This document shows, one piece after another, positions 61,479-64,000 of a stretch of DNA of 64,000 nt. Source of the stretch: Akebia trifoliata. Lineage: Eukaryota; Streptophyta; Magnoliopsida; Ranunculales; Lardizabalaceae. The position numbers and the translations under genes are program-made. Each line of letters starts with the position of its first letter. Position 1 is the stretch's first letter. The stretch spans positions 9,361,974-9,425,973 of the forward strand of contig CM030716.1 in the NCBI GenBank assembly GCA_017979445.1, given 5' to 3'. The notes below the pieces were generated by a model that saw only the letters and a list, made by a program, of their open reading frames with translations, was not told the DNA's origin and did not search any database.

Positions 61479-62147
61479 GGTATGTTTGATTGCACATGAA
61501 AAATAGGATGGAAAATCAATTTCTATGGAAAATGACATTTTTCATGTGTTTGATTGCATATGTCCATGGAAATTCATTTTCCACCTTAATCAAAAAGTCC
61601 ACCAAATCATAAGTTTCACTTTCTCACACATATGGGTGGAAAAGTGAAATTCATCTAAATTTTTTATCCCCAAAATATCTTCTTCTCCCCCACCACTACC
61701 ACCATCACACTCAACCTCATCGTCATCATCATCATTACCATCACCACTGTCGTCGTCGCCATTATCACCACCGTCACCATCACCATTGCTGGCCACCTTC
61801 TCTCTCTCTCTCTCTCCCTTCTCTTCCCTCACCTTTGCCGTAGCCACCACCACCACTACCACATCCTCCCCTATTCTTCCCCACCATCACCACACAATCA
61901 CAATTGCCACTATCATCATCGCCATAGTCGTTGTTGTTGTCATTTATGGCCACCCTCATCCTCCTTATTATTCTTCTTTTTCTTCATACTCCCTCCGTCC
62001 TAATCCTGCTCTCTCTCTTTCTCACTTTATTTTGTTTCCTTGATGTTTTTTAAATGCAATCAAACTGTGAAATTTGATGTTTCCACCCTAGCCATTTTTC
62101 ATGGATTTCAAATTCTATGAAAAATAACTTTCCATGCAATCAAACAC
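61479..62147. mobile_element. hAT-like MITE with 8-bp TSD
   Basis: It starts ggtatgtttgattgcacatg and ends ccatgcaatcaaacac. The flanks ACTCTTAG (61471-61478) and ACTCTTAA (62148-62155) match at seven of eight bases, the length typical of hAT elements. The interior holds (CCA)n, (CAT)n and (CT)n low-complexity sequence that creates spurious open frames on both strands. Confidence 0.7.
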
Positions 62148-62286
62148 ACTCTTAATGAATTTGAAAAGTTATATTTTCTTGATCCTTGATATAGTAATAC
62201 TTTTCTCCATATCTTGAATAATCTATTATATTTCTTTAATAAAGTAATGTTAAATTTCAACTAAAGAAAGAGAGAGAGACACACAC

Positions 62287-62576
62287 ACAATGTGAAAAAA
62301 AACCCAAATTTGACAGTCTTAGGCCGTCAAATTTCATAAAATTCGACAGACTAAGAGGTTGAATTGGCGTCGAATTTTTCATTATCAAATTTTTTTTTTC
62401 GACAGGCCGAATCTGTCAAATTAATGAAGGATGAGAGAAATTCGAAAGCTCTAAGCCGTTAAATCTAGGAACATCAAGAATTTCAACGGTCTTAAACTAT
62501 CAAAATTCGATTTCTAAAATCTGTGGGTCTTGGTCCGTCAATTTTTTCTGTAGAATTTTCTAATTTTCATGTAGTG
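62287..62576. mobile_element. CACTA-like MITE, relative of 82-313
   Basis: It starts cacaatgtgaaaa and ends ttttcatgtagtg, with the same subterminal words (ggccgtcaaatttc, ccgtcaaattaatgaagga). It follows an (AC)n tract. Confidence 0.65.
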
Positions 62577-62579
62577 AAA

Positions 62580-62700
62580 GATGGCTCAGGAAGCTGAGGT
62601 CTTGAGTTCAAATTGCTTTTCAGGGACTACTCTTAGGGATTTATCTCATAAATTATCTGATACATGTTGGGGAAGGGGACTGCATGTGCCTGAGGATTAG
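62580..62700 (+). mobile_element. tRNA-like SINE fragment
   Basis: gatggctcaggaagctgagg with tcttgagttcaaattgc resembles box A and box B; it is followed by a body ending ctgaggattagtcgac. It sits directly after the CACTA-like MITE. Confidence 0.4.
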
Positions 62701-64000
62701 TCGACTATTTCTAAGAGTCCTAGATAACTCGATTACACAAACAAAAGGAATAAAAAATAATTATAATATCTATATCCATAGAGACTACATGAAGATGCTA
62801 AGAATCCTCTTAATTTATTGTTATTTTGACTAAAACAAAACAATTTGGACTTTTTATAACCTAAACTTGTCCAATTCCAATGACCCATCATTCCAACATT
62901 CAATTATTTAAGATTATCATTTGATCTTCAGCCCATGGTCCTATAAAAGCTTCTAAATCGATCTCGCATTAAGCAAATAAATACAATTTATTTGTTAAAA
63001 TCAAATTAAAAATATGATAAAATTTTAATCCACGTGTTTGTAAAGTATATAACCTCATAAATTAAAATTTAAAAAATAAAAAAATTAGCCCACGTGTATG
63101 TGTAGATGTATAGCCCCATAACACCCACGTGTATAACGTTGGACGAAAATATGCCTCCACCCACGCTAGCCTCGTGGGAAGCCAAAATTAGATGTGGGGT
63201 CCACATGTAAAATGAAAATATCATTCGAATCTCAATGATTTGAAGAGTCTAACTAGCCTTACTAAGTTAGCAAGGATTTTACCCTTACTAAGGGTCCTTC
63301 CACTCACCTTCTGACATCAAAAAAATATGAGACAAAATTCTATGAGCTTTGAAAAAACAAATTCAAAAAAATTTATTTTTCATTATTTGAATTTGAATTT
63401 TAAATTTTTTGAGTAAGGTGGAAGTTTAATAGCCGTCCATTATCAAAACTTTGGATCAAGCCCAAAACAAATCATATTTTGAAAGTTTTCTCTTGGATCT
63501 GAATTTTTCGATGAAATTTAGAGGGTTGTGGCTTTGGATTGCTAACGTTGTAGTCCATTTGAGCAAAACGACCCTTAATAAAACTTAAAATATTACTAAG
63601 TTACTAAGAAAATTTTTTCTCAGTCTCAATTAACGGCACACTTCTTTATCTTCTATTTATTATTTTTCCAATGGGCCAGGCCCATGTGTCGAATTTATGA
63701 AAGGCTCTGGACCAACTGAAATTAATGATTGGCAGAGAGATGAGAGGACAATGGGTTCGGATTATAGAATCCATAAGTTTGGAATTATTTACAATTTTTA
63801 TTTATTTATTTATAATTAAGAATTAAAAAGCAAGAAAAATAAGAAATAATGCTCAAGTTGTTTCTCTTTATTCTCGCACATAATCTTCCTACGGTGATTA
63901 AGGTTCATTGGTTATAAAGAAAATCATTTGTGTACTAAATGGTTACGATCATTTGGTGATGCCATGATGATCAAAACAAGGGTATGGACCCATCGTTTTA
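62701..64000. other. Gene-free stretch at the window end
   Basis: AT-rich. No coding frame or repeat family was recognised. Confidence 0.45.

Noticed and set aside
61590..62043. Overlapping frames on both strands (Asp/Gly-rich and Thr/His-rich)
   Set aside because: They are translations of (CCA)n and (CAT)n low-complexity sequence inside an hAT-like MITE.

Overview
This window looks like nuclear DNA of a flowering plant, probably a eudicot. It is AT-rich and dominated by transposable elements, with split genes that have GT-AG introns. I cannot name the species. Three intact-looking genes are supported: a TTL-type TPR/thioredoxin-like gene on the plus strand (44767-48425, seven coding exons, 698 aa), a single-exon DUF538 gene on the minus strand (52990-53397), and a three-exon gene on the minus strand (56946-57716, 159 aa) that resembles the plant family I know as DUF7787. 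No rRNA, true tRNA or CRISPR array was seen.

From 1 to about 26.9 kb the window is a deep nest of transposons that can be unpicked from target-site duplications (TSDs). A broken Ty3/gypsy integrase is split by an old Ty1/copia element (LTRs 1770-2147 and 23503-23872). The copia element carries three later insertions. One is a solo LTR (2901-4464, TSD CACAT). The second is a long minus-strand LTR (6431-11956, TSD ATATG) that itself holds another solo LTR (7839-9618, TSD ACGTC). The third is an LTR-like element (12887-23108) that holds a CACTA DNA transposon (14928-21734, 3-bp TSD TCA). Copia gag, protease, integrase, reverse transcriptase and RNase H fragments can be read across the breaks, and without the insertions the copia element is about 4.8 kb.

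The CACTA transposon is the most notable object. Between its subterminal repeats lie minus-strand pieces of several unrelated host genes: a papain-type cysteine protease, an RRM protein resembling the ACD11-binding family, a KIN2/COR6.6-like protein, a copper amine oxidase and an F-box/LRR/FBD protein. Two further exon-like pieces are unidentified. Several pieces keep splice signals, as expected for a gene-capturing (transduplicating) element.

From 26.9 to 44 kb there are no genes. This stretch holds further copies of a local repeat that also flanks the nest (1-1499 and 24270-26905), many hairpin MITEs, tRNA-derived SINEs and microsatellites. The gene-bearing part (44-58 kb) is interrupted by a fourth solo LTR (49646-51251), MITEs and a SINE. 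The remainder (58-64 kb) contains two adjacent double-hairpin MITEs inside TA microsatellites, an hAT-like MITE and a CACTA-like MITE whose relative lies at 82-313.

Exon boundaries and element ends were read by eye. Family names rest on remembered motifs and have not been checked by database search.
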